Assembly (NCBI GenBank): GCA_963821495.1
Contig: CAWGEA010000003.1
Coordinates: 1,922,001-1,986,000 of the forward strand
Length of the DNA: 64,000 nt
From: AC-32 sp963821495
GTDB taxonomy: Bacteria > Actinomycetota > Thermoleophilia > Gaiellales > Gaiellaceae
Direction of reading: 5' to 3'
Below the pieces are notes generated by a model that did not search any database, was not told where the DNA came from, and saw only the letters and a program-made list of their open reading frames with translations. Positions 24,335 to 34,372 of this stretch are shown piece by piece (the stretch's first letter is position 1; each line of letters opens with the position of its first letter). The translations under genes were made by a program, and so were the position numbers.

Positions 24335-26085
24335 CCGCGATCGCCGCCTCCCTCCGCGCCACCTGGGTGCGCCTGTCCATCTCGCAGGAGGCCGTCGCGG
24401 TGACGGCCCTCGCCGGCCTGGTGGCGGTCCTCGCGGCCGTCACGTGGCAGACCTGGGGGGACCTCGGCCGCGACACCGGCTACGACCTCGTGGCGGGCTC
24501 GCGCGTCGCGCACGGCGAGCTTCCCTACGTCGACTACGTCTACTACTACGGCCCGCTCGCGCCGTTCGTGCTCGGGTTTGCCTACCTGTTCGGCGCCGGT
24601 CTCACGCCGGCCGTCGTGGTCGGGCTGGTGCTCGCGGTCGCGATCGTCGCCGCGACCTACGCCCTCGCACGGACGCAGACGGGGCCGGCCGGCGCATTCC
24701 TCGCCGGCGCGATCGTCGTGCCGATTGCCTTCGCGCCCAACAACCTCAGCTTCGTCCTCGCGCACACCTACTCGGCACCCCTCGGGCTGCTCTGCGCACT
24801 CCTGCTCGCCCTCGCGGTGAATCGGTACGCGGACTCGGGGGAGACCCGCTGGGCGGTCGCCGCCGGCGCCGCGGCAGGGCTCGGCACGTTGACTCGGCCC
24901 GACTTCGCCGTCGCGATCGTCCTCGCGGTCTGCGCCTGGCTGCTCGTCAGGCGCCGGCGCGGCGCCGGTTCCGCGCGGGAGCTCGCGCTCGTCGCTGGTC
25001 CCGCGGTCGCGGTGCCGCTCGCGGTCTACGTTCCCTTCGCCGCGGCGACTTCGCCGCACCGGCTGCTGTTCGAGAACCTGTATCCGGTCGACACCATGCG
25101 GGAGGCGGGTAACGCGGTCGTGCGCCTGCACGCCCCGCTCACCGCCGGCAGCTTCGGCACGCTCGCCGGGAGGCTCGCCCTGTACGCACTCGGCTGTGCC
25201 GTGCTCGTCCTGCTCGCGCGCGTGCTCAACCGGCGCGCGGCGGCCGGTGCCGTGGTCTTCGGCGCGCTCACGCTCGCGGTGCTCGCGGCCAACCCGGAGG
25301 CGATCCGCAGCCGCCTCATCTACGTGTTCGCCTGGATTCCCGCCGGAGCTGCTGCCGCGCTGGTCGCGCTCGCCGCGCGCAGGCGCCGGGGGCACCTCGA
25401 CGCGCGCGACGAGACTGCCTTCGTCAGCGCGGTCGTCCTGGTGGTGATCGGGGCGACGACGTACGCGTCGTTCTTCCTCTTCGCGACGCGGCCGCAGGTC
25501 GCGGTCTACGCCGCGCCGTTCGCCGTGATCCTGCTTGCGCGGCTGCATCTGAACGAGCTCGCACGCTTCCGCGGGGTGTTCGCGTTCGGAGTCGCCTGGC
25601 TGGTGTTCCTCGCTGCTGCCGGAGCGCTGTTGACGGTGAAGGACGCGCGCGCCAAGTCGGCCGACGTGCACGCCGCCGGCGGGACGATGTTCGCCGCCCC
25701 GGGCGACGCGCAGGCCTACGAGCTCGCGTTGGCGCGGATCGCCGCATCGACGCGCCCGGGCGAGCCGATCCTGCTCGTCCCGCAGCTGACGGCGCTCTAC
25801 ACCCTGTCAGGCCGCACAGATCCGCTGGCCGAGATCTCGCTGCTGCCCGGCGCGCTCCCCGACGCCGCCGCGGAGCAACGCGCGATCGCGACGCTGGAGC
25901 GGAAGCACGTGCGCCTCGTCGTGACCGACAGCCGTAGCTTCACCGAGTACGGCCACACATCTTTCGGCGGGTCGTTCGACCGCCGTCTCGCCGCCTGGAT
26001 CAGGCGGAGCTTCGTACCCGTAACGCACGCCGCCACCGGCACCAAGCCGGTCCACAAACTCGTCGTCTGGCTGAGGAGATCGTGA
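24331..26085 (+). CDS. GT-C type membrane glycosyltransferase
   Basis: The 584-residue protein has about 11-12 hydrophobic helices. The first extracytoplasmic loop carries DTGYDLVAGSRVAHGELPYV and then DYVYYYGPL, the acidic-loop signature of GT-C/PMT-like enzymes that use polyprenyl-phosphate sugars. A C-terminal soluble domain of about 140 residues follows. It would transfer a sugar from a lipid carrier outside the membrane, fitting the GT2 synthase at the head of the operon. It overlaps neighbours by 4 bases (ATGA) and 1 base. Confidence 0.8.
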   Translation: MTAIAASLRATWVRLSISQEAVAVTALAGLVAVLAAVTWQTWGDLGRDTGYDLVAGSRVAHGELPYVDYVYYYGPLAPFVLGFAYLFGAGLTPAVVVGLVLAVAIVAATYALARTQTGPAGAFLAGAIVVPIAFAPNNLSFVLAHTYSAPLGLLCALLLALAVNRYADSGETRWAVAAGAAAGLGTLTRPDFAVAIVLAVCAWLLVRRRRGAGSARELALVAGPAVAVPLAVYVPFAAATSPHRLLFENLYPVDTMREAGNAVVRLHAPLTAGSFGTLAGRLALYALGCAVLVLLARVLNRRAAAGAVVFGALTLAVLAANPEAIRSRLIYVFAWIPAGAAAALVALAARRRRGHLDARDETAFVSAVVLVVIGATTYASFFLFATRPQVAVYAAPFAVILLARLHLNELARFRGVFAFGVAWLVFLAAAGALLTVKDARAKSADVHAAGGTMFAAPGDAQAYELALARIAASTRPGEPILLVPQLTALYTLSGRTDPLAEISLLPGALPDAAAEQRAIATLERKHVRLVVTDSRSFTEYGHTSFGGSFDRRLAAWIRRSFVPVTHAATGTKPVHKLVVWLRRS

Positions 26086-27077
26086 TGAAAAAGGTGGGGA
26101 TCACCGGCGCGGCCGGGTTCATCGGATCGCACCTCTGTGACCGTCTGGTCGCCGAGGGCGTCGAGGTCGTCGGGGTCGACGACCTCTCGAGGGGATCGCT
26201 CGACAACCTCGGGCAGTGTCTGGACCAGCGCAACTTCAAGCTTGAGGTATTCGACTGCACGCGCCGGCGCGAGCTGCGCGCGGCGTTCTCGGGCTGCGAC
26301 GCGATCGTCCATCTCGCCGCGCAGAAGATTCCCCGCTACGAGGGCGCGCTGATGACCCTCGAGGCGAATGTCGCCGGCGTGAACGCAGCGGCACACGCGG
26401 CGCTCTCGCTCGACGCCGACCTGCTGATCGCGTCGACGTCGGACGTCTACGGCAACGCCGAGGCGCCCTTCCGCGAGGACGGCAACGTCACGCTCGGGCC
26501 GCCGACCAGCCGGCGCTGGGCGTACGCCGTCTCGAAGCTCTACGACGAGCACGTCTGCCTCGCCCTGGCCGAGGAGCGCGGGCTGAAGGTGACGATCCTG
26601 CGCTTCTTCGGCTCGTACGGGCCTCGCAACCACCCGAGCTGGTGGGGCGGGCCGCAGGCGGCTTTCATCGAGACGCTGCTCGATGGCGAGATGATCGAGA
26701 TCCACGGCGACGGCCAGCAGGTGCGGACGTTCACCTACGTCGAGGACACCGTGGATGGCATCGTCCGGGCGCTCCGGACGCCGGGGGCTCGCGGCGAGAT
26801 CGTGAACATCGGCGGCGACCGGCCGACGACGATCGAGGAGCTCGCGGAGCTCGTCCACGAGACGCTCGGGCTCCCGCGGCAGCCGCTGCGGGCGCGGCTC
26901 GTTCCCTACGAGACGCTTCCGGGCCGCTACCAGGACGTCCGCTACCGGGTCCCGAGCACCGAGAAGGCGCGTGAGCTACTCGGCTTCGCGGCGAAGGTGC
27001 CGCTCGAGGACGGCCTTGCGATGACCGTTGCGTGGCACCGCGGGCGCAGGGTCGAGCAGGAGACGCTGCGCGCATGA
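26085..27077 (+). CDS. NAD-dependent epimerase/dehydratase (extended SDR)
   Basis: The 330-residue protein has the GxxGxxG motif in GITGAAGFIGSHLCDRL, the active-site STSDVYGN and the YAVSK catalytic Tyr-Lys motif, all in place for a UDP-glucose 4-epimerase-like enzyme. ATG 26085 is chosen over GTG 26082 because the GAGGAG ribosome-binding site at 26073-26078 is 6 bases from it. It probably supplies the sugar nucleotide that the upstream GT2 enzyme loads on the lipid. Confidence 0.9.
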   Translation: MKKVGITGAAGFIGSHLCDRLVAEGVEVVGVDDLSRGSLDNLGQCLDQRNFKLEVFDCTRRRELRAAFSGCDAIVHLAAQKIPRYEGALMTLEANVAGVNAAAHAALSLDADLLIASTSDVYGNAEAPFREDGNVTLGPPTSRRWAYAVSKLYDEHVCLALAEERGLKVTILRFFGSYGPRNHPSWWGGPQAAFIETLLDGEMIEIHGDGQQVRTFTYVEDTVDGIVRALRTPGARGEIVNIGGDRPTTIEELAELVHETLGLPRQPLRARLVPYETLPGRYQDVRYRVPSTEKARELLGFAAKVPLEDGLAMTVAWHRGRRVEQETLRA

Positions 27078-30000
27078 GGCGCCTGGCGCTCGTCTTCGTT
27101 CTCGCGACCGCCGTCTGGATCCTGCCGGCGGCTTCCCCGCCGGCTGCGGTCACGACCCCGACGGCGGCCACGGGTGTCACCGGGATCGCACTCGACAGCC
27201 GCGTCGAGCTCGCCTGGCAGCCGGTCGCCGGCGCAAGCGGCTACACGGTCTACCGCGGGACGACCGCGACTTCGATCAACACCTTGCTGACGGGCGCCGG
27301 GGGAGTGGCCGGTACGACCTTCACCGACAACACTGCCTCGAACAACACGACCTACTACTACGCCGTGCGCAGCGTCGCGGGCGGCGTCGAGTCGGCGAAC
27401 TCGAACACGGTCGCCGCGGCCCCGGTGGCACGCGCCTGCTCGACGGGCAACGCGGTCGTGCTGGAGAACTGCTATCCGGGCAACTCGGGCTGGGACGTGC
27501 GCAACACGGCCTCCGTCCCCAGCGGCGGAATCGAGGGCTACGCCACCGCGGCGAGCATCAACAAGGGCCAGTCGGTCGACCTGAAGGTCAACAGCGACGA
27601 CAACTCGACGTTCCGCATCGAGATCTTCCGCAGCGGCTACTACGGCGGCGCAGGTGCGCGCCTCTTCTCGACCATCCGGGGCGTCCGCGGCGTGCGGCAG
27701 CCAGGCTGCCTGACGGACTCGACGACCGGGCTGATCGACTGCTCGAACTGGAGCGTCTCCGCGACGCTCACGACGACCGCGAGCTGGCCCTCCGGCATCT
27801 ACCTGCTGCGAATCACGCGCGAGGACACCGGCAACGACAACCAGATCCTGCTCGCCGTCCGCGACGACTCGAGCCATTCGGCGCTGCTCTACGGCACCGC
27901 GTTCTCGAACTTCGAGGCCTACAACAACTACGGCGGCAAGTCGCTCTACGACTTCAACTCGTTCGGTGGCACGACGGTCGCGGGAACCGCCCGAGCCGTG
28001 AAGGTCTCGCTCGACCGCCCGTTCGAGCAGCCTCGCTCCGGCCTGCGCGACTGGTACACGCGCACCGAGTTCGCGACGGTCTACTGGCTCGAGCAGTCCG
28101 GCTATCCGGTCAGCTACGCCTCGAACACCGACCTCGAGCGCAACGGGGCGCTGGTGCAGAACCACCACGCCTACATCTCGTCCGCCCACGACGAGTACTA
28201 CTCGGCAGGCATGCGCAGCGCGCTCGAGAGTGCGCGCGCGGCCGGCGTGAACCTCTTCTTCAGCGGCTCGAACGAGGTCTACTGGAAGATTCGCTACGAG
28301 GACAACCCGAACACGGGTGGCACCGATCGGGTCGAGGTCTGTTACAAGTCGACGCAGAGCGGGCCGCCCGACCCGAGCGGCATTCCCACGGGCACCTGGC
28401 GCGATCCCGCCGGCGCGAACAATCCCGAGAACGCGCTCAGCGGCGAGATGTACGTCGGCGACAACGACAGCGTCTACTTCCCGTTCACCGTCAGCGCGGC
28501 GCAGGGCACGGACCGCCTCTACCGCTTCACGGCCCTCTCCGCGCAGCCGCCCGGCGGCTCGACCACGTTCGGGTCGACCCTGAGCGGCTGGGAATGGGAT
28601 GCGCGCGTCAACAACGGCCGCGAGCCGGCGGGTGTCAAGACGCTCTCGAGCACGCCGGTCACCGGCGAGCTGATCCAGAACTACGGCGCCAACACGATCC
28701 CCGGCTCGACCAACACCTCGATGGTCAAGTACACCGCGGCGAGCGGAGCGCTCGTCGTCACCACGGGTACGAACCACTGGAACCGCGGACTCGCGCGCAA
28801 CGCGTCCGGCGTGGGGGAGCCCGACACCCGGATCCAGCAGGTGACCACGAACATCTTCGAGGACATGGGCGCGTTGCCGGAGACCCCGGCGCCCGACATC
28901 ACGCTCGACAACCCGCTCAACCGCCCGCCGGCGCCGACCGGGACGTCCGCCGTCGCGCTGGGCACCGACAGCGTCAGGATCACGTGGAACGCAGTCGCCG
29001 GGGCGAGTGGCTACAACGTCTACCGCGCGCTCGCGCCTCGCGACGGCGGGCAGCCGCTCGGCGCTCTGGCCAACGGCACGCTCGTCAGCGGGACCGCCTT
29101 CACGGACATCGGCCTCGCGTCCGCGACCGACTACTACTACGTCGTCACGGCGGTGGTCGCGGGCGTGCAGTCGCCTGCGTCGAACGAGGCCCATGCGACC
29201 ACGGCCGCATCGGCCGGGGTTCCCACCCGGATCAACGCCGGCGGCGGCGCGTACACGGCGCTCAGCGGCGCCACCTTCCGCGCGGACGGGCTCTTCACCG
29301 GCGGCAGCACCTTCGCCGCACCGAATCGTGCGATCAGCGGAACCAGCGACCCGGCGCTCTACCGCGACGAGCGCTGGGGCCAGTTCAGCTACGCCATCCC
29401 GGTCACCGCCGGCACGTACGACGTCCGCTTCCACTTCGTCGAGCTCTACTACGGCACCTCGGTGCCGGGCGGGCCGGGCAGCCGCGTCTTCGGGATGGAC
29501 ATCCTCGACACGACCGGACAGGACCTCTCGAACATCGACATCTACGCGGCGGTCGGGCCCAACGCTGCGCTCGTGCGGACCGTTCCGAACGTCTCGGTCA
29601 CGGACGGCACGCTGAACATCCGCTCGGTCTACGGCTCCGCGGACGACCCCGAGGTCGCCGCGATCGAGGTCATCCCGCAGGCGGTCTCGAACCCACCGCC
29701 GACCGTGGTCGACACGCAGCCGCTCGACGGCGACACAGGGGACAGCCTGCTGACCGAGCCGCGCGCCGTCTTCTCCCGCGCGATGGACCCCGCCACGATC
29801 ACGGCGTCGAGCTTCACCCTGGCGACCTCCGGCGGGACGCCCGTTCCTGCCACCGTCAGCTACGACAGCGCCACCAACAGCGCGACGCTCTCGCCGACGA
29901 GCTCGCTGGCGTTCTCGACGACCTACAGGGCGACGATCGCCTCGACGGTCGCGGCAGCCGACGGCACCCGCATGTCGGCGCCGTTCTCGTGGACGTTCAC

Positions 30001-33000
30001 CACGACGCCCCCGGTACCGCCGACGGTCACGTCCAAGACGCCCGCCGACGGGGCGACGGGCGTGAGCCCGACGGTCCACCCGAGCGCGGCTTTCTCCCGC
30101 TCGCTCGACCCTGCCACCGTGACGTCCTCCAGCTTCACCTTGAGGGCCTCCGACGGCACCGGCGTGCCGGCGACCGTCGCGTACGACGATGCGTTCCGCA
30201 CGGCGACGCTCACGCCGACGGCGCCGCTGAACCTGGACACGATCTACACGGCGACGCTCGACACGACGATCAAGGCGACCGACGGCGTCGCGCTCGCGAG
30301 CCCGGTCTCCTGGTCGTTCAGGACTCCGCCTGCGCCGCCGCCGCCGCCGAGCGTCACGACGACCCCGTCCGACGGCGCGACCGGCATCGCTCGCTCCGCC
30401 ACGCCGACCGCGACCTTCTCGCGCGACATGGACGCGAGCACGATCTCCGACACGAGCTTCACGCTCTCGAGCGGCGGCACGCCGGTGCAGGCGACGGTCA
30501 CCTACGACCAGACGACGCACCTGGCGCGGTTGACGCCGTCCGCTCCGCTCGCCTACTCGACGACCTACACGGCGACGCTCGCCTCGACGATCCGCGCTGC
30601 CGACCAGACGCCGATCAACGGCCCGGTCTCGTGGAGCTTCACGACGCTCGACCAGCCCCCGCCGCCGGTGGTGACGGCGACCGCGCCCGCCGACGGAGCG
30701 TCGTACGCGGCGCGCAGCTCAAGCGTGCAGGCGACGTTCTCGGTGCCGATGGATCCGGCCACCCTCACGACCACCACGTTCACTCTGCAGGACACCAACG
30801 GTGCGGCGGTCCCCGCTGCGGTGAGCTACGACGCGAACACGAGAACGGCGAGCCTCACCCCGAGCGCGCTGCTCGCCGGCGGCTCCGGCTTCACGGCGAC
30901 GATCACCACGGGTGCGAAATCGACCGACGGGATCGCGATCACAACCCCGAAGCAGTGGGCGTTCTCGACGGCCGCCTGCCCGTGCTCGCTCTTCTCGGTA
31001 CTGGCCCAGCCGAGCCAGCAGAACATCACCACCCAGGACGGCCGCTCGGGCACCGGTCCGTGGTCGTACGAGCTCGGTGTGAAGGTGCGCGTTGACGAGC
31101 CGATGCAGCTGACCGCCCTGCGCTTCTACAAGAGCGCGCTCGAGACGGGCACGCACACGGGCACCGTCTGGTCGAGCAGCGGCACGGTCTTCGCCCGCAC
31201 GACCTTCGCGACGGAGACCGCCTCCGGGTGGCAGACGCAGCAGCTCGCGAGCCCGGTCTCGCTCGCTCCCGGCGCCGTCTACTACGTCTCGGTCAACGCG
31301 AACGCCTACTTCGGCGACACCCCGGGCGGGCTACAGACGCAGGTGATCGCAGGGCCGCTCCGCAGCGTCGCCGACGGCGCCAACGGCGTCTACGGGTCGG
31401 CGGCCGGGCAGTTCCCGACGCAGAGCTTCAACTCGACGAACTACTACGTCGACCTCGAGGTCGTGCCCGACGGTGATCCCGCGCCGCCCGGCGTGACGTC
31501 CACCGACCCCGCCGCGAACGCAACGGGCGTGTCGCGCACGGCGCCGGTGAACGCGACCTTCTCGCGGCCGATGAACCCCTCGACGCTCACCACGTCGACG
31601 TTCACCCTCACCGGGCCAGGCGGGAGCGTCCCCGCGACGGTCGCGTACAACGACGCGACCACGACGGCGACGCTGACGCCAAGCGCACCGCTCGCGTACT
31701 CGACGACGTACACGGCACGGGTGTCGACGGGCGCGCGGGCCCAGGACGGCAAGACCCTCGCAGCCCCGGCGAGCTGGACCTTCACGACGGCCGCCGCAGT
31801 CGGGCCACAGGTGACCTCGACGCTGCCGACGGCCGGCGCTTCCGACGTGGGGCCGACGGTCAAGCCGCAGGCGACCTTCTCGAAGTCGCTCGTCCCGTCG
31901 ACGATCAACAGCGGGACGTTCACGCTCACCGGCCCGTCCGGAGCGGTGACGGGGAGCGTGACATACGACGACTCGACCCGGACCGCGACCTTCACCCCCT
32001 CGGCGCCCCTGGTCAACGGCAGCTACACGGCACGTCTCGACGGTTCCGTCGCCTCGACTGACGGCGGCACGCTCGGGACCGCGTACAGCTGGAGCTTCGG
32101 TGTGACGTCAGTGGCGGCTGCGTCCGTCACCGGTCGCACCCCAGCAGACGGTTCCGTGTACATCTCCCGGGACCGCGCGCCCACGGCGACCTTCTCGCGG
32201 TCGATGGATCCCGCGACGCTCTCCGGAGCCTTCACGCTCACGGATCCGAACGGAAACGTGGTGTCCGCGAGCGCCTCGTACGACGCAGCGACGCTGACCG
32301 CGACGTTCACGCCCGCGACGCTCCTCGCGCCCACCACCGTCTACACCGCCCGGGTCGACACGACGGCGAAGGCGGCCGACGGGACTGCGCTCGGAGCCGC
32401 GGCGACCTGGTCGTTCACCACGGCCGCCTGTCCGTGCTCGCTCTTCTCACCGACGGCAGCCCCGGCCACGACGGGCCTTCCGACGCAGGACGGTCGTTCC
32501 GGTTCGGGGCCGTGGTCCTACGAGCTCGGTACGAAGGTCACACTCGACGAGCCGATGCAGCTGAACGCCGTGCGCTTCTACAAGGACGCGCGCGAGACCG
32601 GTGCCCACATGGCGAGGGTCTGGACTGGGGGAGGCACGCTCCTCGCTCAGGCGACCTTCACCAACGAGACTGCATCGGGCTGGCAACGCCAGGCCCTGGC
32701 GACGCCGCTGACACTGAGCGCGAACACCACGTACGTCGTCTCCGTGAACGCGAACTCGTTCTTCGGGGTTACGACAAGCGGTCTGCTGTCGCAGGTCGTC
32801 TCCGGGCCGCTGCGCTCGGTGGCGGACGGCGCGAACGGCGTCTACGGGTCCGCCGCGGGAGTGTTCCCGAGCCAGAGCTACAGCTCGAGCAACTACTTCG
32901 TCGACGGCATCTTCACTCCGGACGCGTCGGTAGGTCCGCCGACGGCGACCTCGACTGGGCCCGCCAACGGTGCCACCGGGATCGCCCGGAGCACCTCGGT

Positions 33001-34372
33001 CACCGCGACGTTCTCGCGCTCGATGGACCCGACGACGATCTCGGGCCAGACGGTCACGCTCACCGGCCCGGCGGGCCCTGTCACCGGGACCGTCTTGTGG
33101 CTCGACTCGTCGCGGACGGCAGTCCTGACGCCAGGCTCGCCGCTCGCGCTGTCGACCACGTACACGGCGACGATCACGACCGGTGCGCGTGCACGGGACG
33201 GGCAGCCGCTCGCGAGCCCCGTCACCTGGAGCTTCCGCACGGCAGACCCGGTAGCGCCGCAGGTCGTCTCGACCGTACCGGCCGCGAACGCGACCGACAT
33301 CGGCGCAACGGTCCAGCCGCGTGCGACGTTCTCGAAGTCGCTCGACCCGGCGACCGTGACCTCGTCGACCTACACGTTGACCGGTCCTGCGGGGGCCGTG
33401 CCGGCGAGCGTCGGCTACGACGACTCGACGAAGACGGCGACACTCACCCCGAACGCATCTCTCGCCGCTGGCCTCTACACGGCGCGATTGGACGGCTCGA
33501 TCACCGCCAGTGACGGTTCCCCGCTCGGCACTGCCTACAGCTGGAGCTTCACCGTCGGCTCGTCGCTGCCGCCGTTCGCCGTCTCCTCGACGGTGCCGGC
33601 CGCCGGGGCAACGGGTGTCACACGTGACGTAAAGGTGCAGGCGACGTTCAACCGCTCTGCTGATCCGGCCACGGTGACGGGAGCCAACTTCACGCTCACC
33701 GGACCCGCCGGGGCGGTGACCGCCACCGTCAGCTACGACGGCACGTCGAGGACCGCCACCCTCACGCCTTCGTCGGTGCTGACCGCCTCGACCACGTACA
33801 CCGCGAACGTCCTGGCCGGCATCCATGCCGCAGACGGCAGCCCGATTGCGCCGCAGAGCTGGACGTTCACGACCGGGTCTTGCCCGTGCAGCCTGTTCGC
33901 TCCGACGCTCCTCCCGGCGCGGACCGGCAACCCCGTCCGGGACGGCCGGCCGGCACCGGGACCGTGGTCGCGCGAGCTCGGCGTGAAGTTCATCGTCGAC
34001 CAGCCGATGGCGCTGACGGCGATCCGCTTCTACAAGGACACGCGGGAGACCGGGTCGCACACCGGGACGATCTGGACGGCGAACGGCGTCACACTCGCCA
34101 CAGCGGCGTTCACCGGTGAGACCGCCTCCGGCTGGCAGCAGGCGAACCTCGCGACGCCGCTCACCCTGCAGCCGAACGTCGTCTACGTCGCGTCGGTCGG
34201 CTTCAACGCCAACTACGTCTTCACCGGAGCCGGCCTCGCCGCTCAGATCGTCTCCGGGCCGCTCAGGTCGGTCGCGGACGGCAATAACGGTGTCTACAGC
34301 GCAGCGGCCGGGATCTTCCCGACCTCGAGCTTCAACTCGAGCAACTACTTCGTCGACGTCGTCGTCCGGTGA
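27074..34372 (+). CDS. Giant secreted multidomain protein: FN3, DMFase-like, malectin, 10 Big_5, 3 DUF4082
   Basis: The 2432-residue protein has a signal peptide (residues 4-24). An FN3 domain follows (27-115), then a region like the N,N-dimethylformamidase large-subunit domain (about 121-605, with NHHAYISSAHDEYYSAGMR), a second FN3 (617-712) and a malectin-like carbohydrate domain (716-869, INAGGGAYTAL to VFGMDIL). After these come Big_5 Ig-like units in groups of four, three and three, each group closed by a DUF4082 module (about 1301-1466, 1785-1950 and 2270-2432). No LPXTG, SLH or C-terminal membrane helix is visible. It is probably a glycan-binding matrix or surface protein. ATG 27074 overlaps the epimerase stop. 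Confidence 0.85.
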   Translation: MRRLALVFVLATAVWILPAASPPAAVTTPTAATGVTGIALDSRVELAWQPVAGASGYTVYRGTTATSINTLLTGAGGVAGTTFTDNTASNNTTYYYAVRSVAGGVESANSNTVAAAPVARACSTGNAVVLENCYPGNSGWDVRNTASVPSGGIEGYATAASINKGQSVDLKVNSDDNSTFRIEIFRSGYYGGAGARLFSTIRGVRGVRQPGCLTDSTTGLIDCSNWSVSATLTTTASWPSGIYLLRITREDTGNDNQILLAVRDDSSHSALLYGTAFSNFEAYNNYGGKSLYDFNSFGGTTVAGTARAVKVSLDRPFEQPRSGLRDWYTRTEFATVYWLEQSGYPVSYASNTDLERNGALVQNHHAYISSAHDEYYSAGMRSALESARAAGVNLFFSGSNEVYWKIRYEDNPNTGGTDRVEVCYKSTQSGPPDPSGIPTGTWRDPAGANNPENALSGEMYVGDNDSVYFPFTVSAAQGTDRLYRFTALSAQPPGGSTTFGSTLSGWEWDARVNNGREPAGVKTLSSTPVTGELIQNYGANTIPGSTNTSMVKYTAASGALVVTTGTNHWNRGLARNASGVGEPDTRIQQVTTNIFEDMGALPETPAPDITLDNPLNRPPAPTGTSAVALGTDSVRITWNAVAGASGYNVYRALAPRDGGQPLGALANGTLVSGTAFTDIGLASATDYYYVVTAVVAGVQSPASNEAHATTAASAGVPTRINAGGGAYTALSGATFRADGLFTGGSTFAAPNRAISGTSDPALYRDERWGQFSYAIPVTAGTYDVRFHFVELYYGTSVPGGPGSRVFGMDILDTTGQDLSNIDIYAAVGPNAALVRTVPNVSVTDGTLNIRSVYGSADDPEVAAIEVIPQAVSNPPPTVVDTQPLDGDTGDSLLTEPRAVFSRAMDPATITASSFTLATSGGTPVPATVSYDSATNSATLSPTSSLAFSTTYRATIASTVAAADGTRMSAPFSWTFTTTPPVPPTVTSKTPADGATGVSPTVHPSAAFSRSLDPATVTSSSFTLRASDGTGVPATVAYDDAFRTATLTPTAPLNLDTIYTATLDTTIKATDGVALASPVSWSFRTPPAPPPPPSVTTTPSDGATGIARSATPTATFSRDMDASTISDTSFTLSSGGTPVQATVTYDQTTHLARLTPSAPLAYSTTYTATLASTIRAADQTPINGPVSWSFTTLDQPPPPVVTATAPADGASYAARSSSVQATFSVPMDPATLTTTTFTLQDTNGAAVPAAVSYDANTRTASLTPSALLAGGSGFTATITTGAKSTDGIAITTPKQWAFSTAACPCSLFSVLAQPSQQNITTQDGRSGTGPWSYELGVKVRVDEPMQLTALRFYKSALETGTHTGTVWSSSGTVFARTTFATETASGWQTQQLASPVSLAPGAVYYVSVNANAYFGDTPGGLQTQVIAGPLRSVADGANGVYGSAAGQFPTQSFNSTNYYVDLEVVPDGDPAPPGVTSTDPAANATGVSRTAPVNATFSRPMNPSTLTTSTFTLTGPGGSVPATVAYNDATTTATLTPSAPLAYSTTYTARVSTGARAQDGKTLAAPASWTFTTAAAVGPQVTSTLPTAGASDVGPTVKPQATFSKSLVPSTINSGTFTLTGPSGAVTGSVTYDDSTRTATFTPSAPLVNGSYTARLDGSVASTDGGTLGTAYSWSFGVTSVAAASVTGRTPADGSVYISRDRAPTATFSRSMDPATLSGAFTLTDPNGNVVSASASYDAATLTATFTPATLLAPTTVYTARVDTTAKAADGTALGAAATWSFTTAACPCSLFSPTAAPATTGLPTQDGRSGSGPWSYELGTKVTLDEPMQLNAVRFYKDARETGAHMARVWTGGGTLLAQATFTNETASGWQRQALATPLTLSANTTYVVSVNANSFFGVTTSGLLSQVVSGPLRSVADGANGVYGSAAGVFPSQSYSSSNYFVDGIFTPDASVGPPTATSTGPANGATGIARSTSVTATFSRSMDPTTISGQTVTLTGPAGPVTGTVLWLDSSRTAVLTPGSPLALSTTYTATITTGARARDGQPLASPVTWSFRTADPVAPQVVSTVPAANATDIGATVQPRATFSKSLDPATVTSSTYTLTGPAGAVPASVGYDDSTKTATLTPNASLAAGLYTARLDGSITASDGSPLGTAYSWSFTVGSSLPPFAVSSTVPAAGATGVTRDVKVQATFNRSADPATVTGANFTLTGPAGAVTATVSYDGTSRTATLTPSSVLTASTTYTANVLAGIHAADGSPIAPQSWTFTTGSCPCSLFAPTLLPARTGNPVRDGRPAPGPWSRELGVKFIVDQPMALTAIRFYKDTRETGSHTGTIWTANGVTLATAAFTGETASGWQQANLATPLTLQPNVVYVASVGFNANYVFTGAGLAAQIVSGPLRSVADGNNGVYSAAAGIFPTSSFNSSNYFVDVVVR
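29700..34372 (+). repeat. Big_5 / DUF4082 repeat array
   Basis: Ten Big_5 units of roughly 100 codons recur, each with a motif like RATFSRSMDPATVT and a closing SWSFTT. Three DUF4082 units of about 165 codons each begin PCSLF and contain GPWSYELG and GPLRSVADG. The DUF4082 copies at 30976-31470, 32426-32925 and 33881-34372 are close enough to recombine. Confidence 0.8.

Noticed and set aside
26942..30520. 1192-codon open frame on the minus strand
   Set aside because: It is antisense to the giant secreted-protein gene; the product is an Arg/Val/Gly-rich low-complexity sequence typical of shadow frames in GC-rich DNA.
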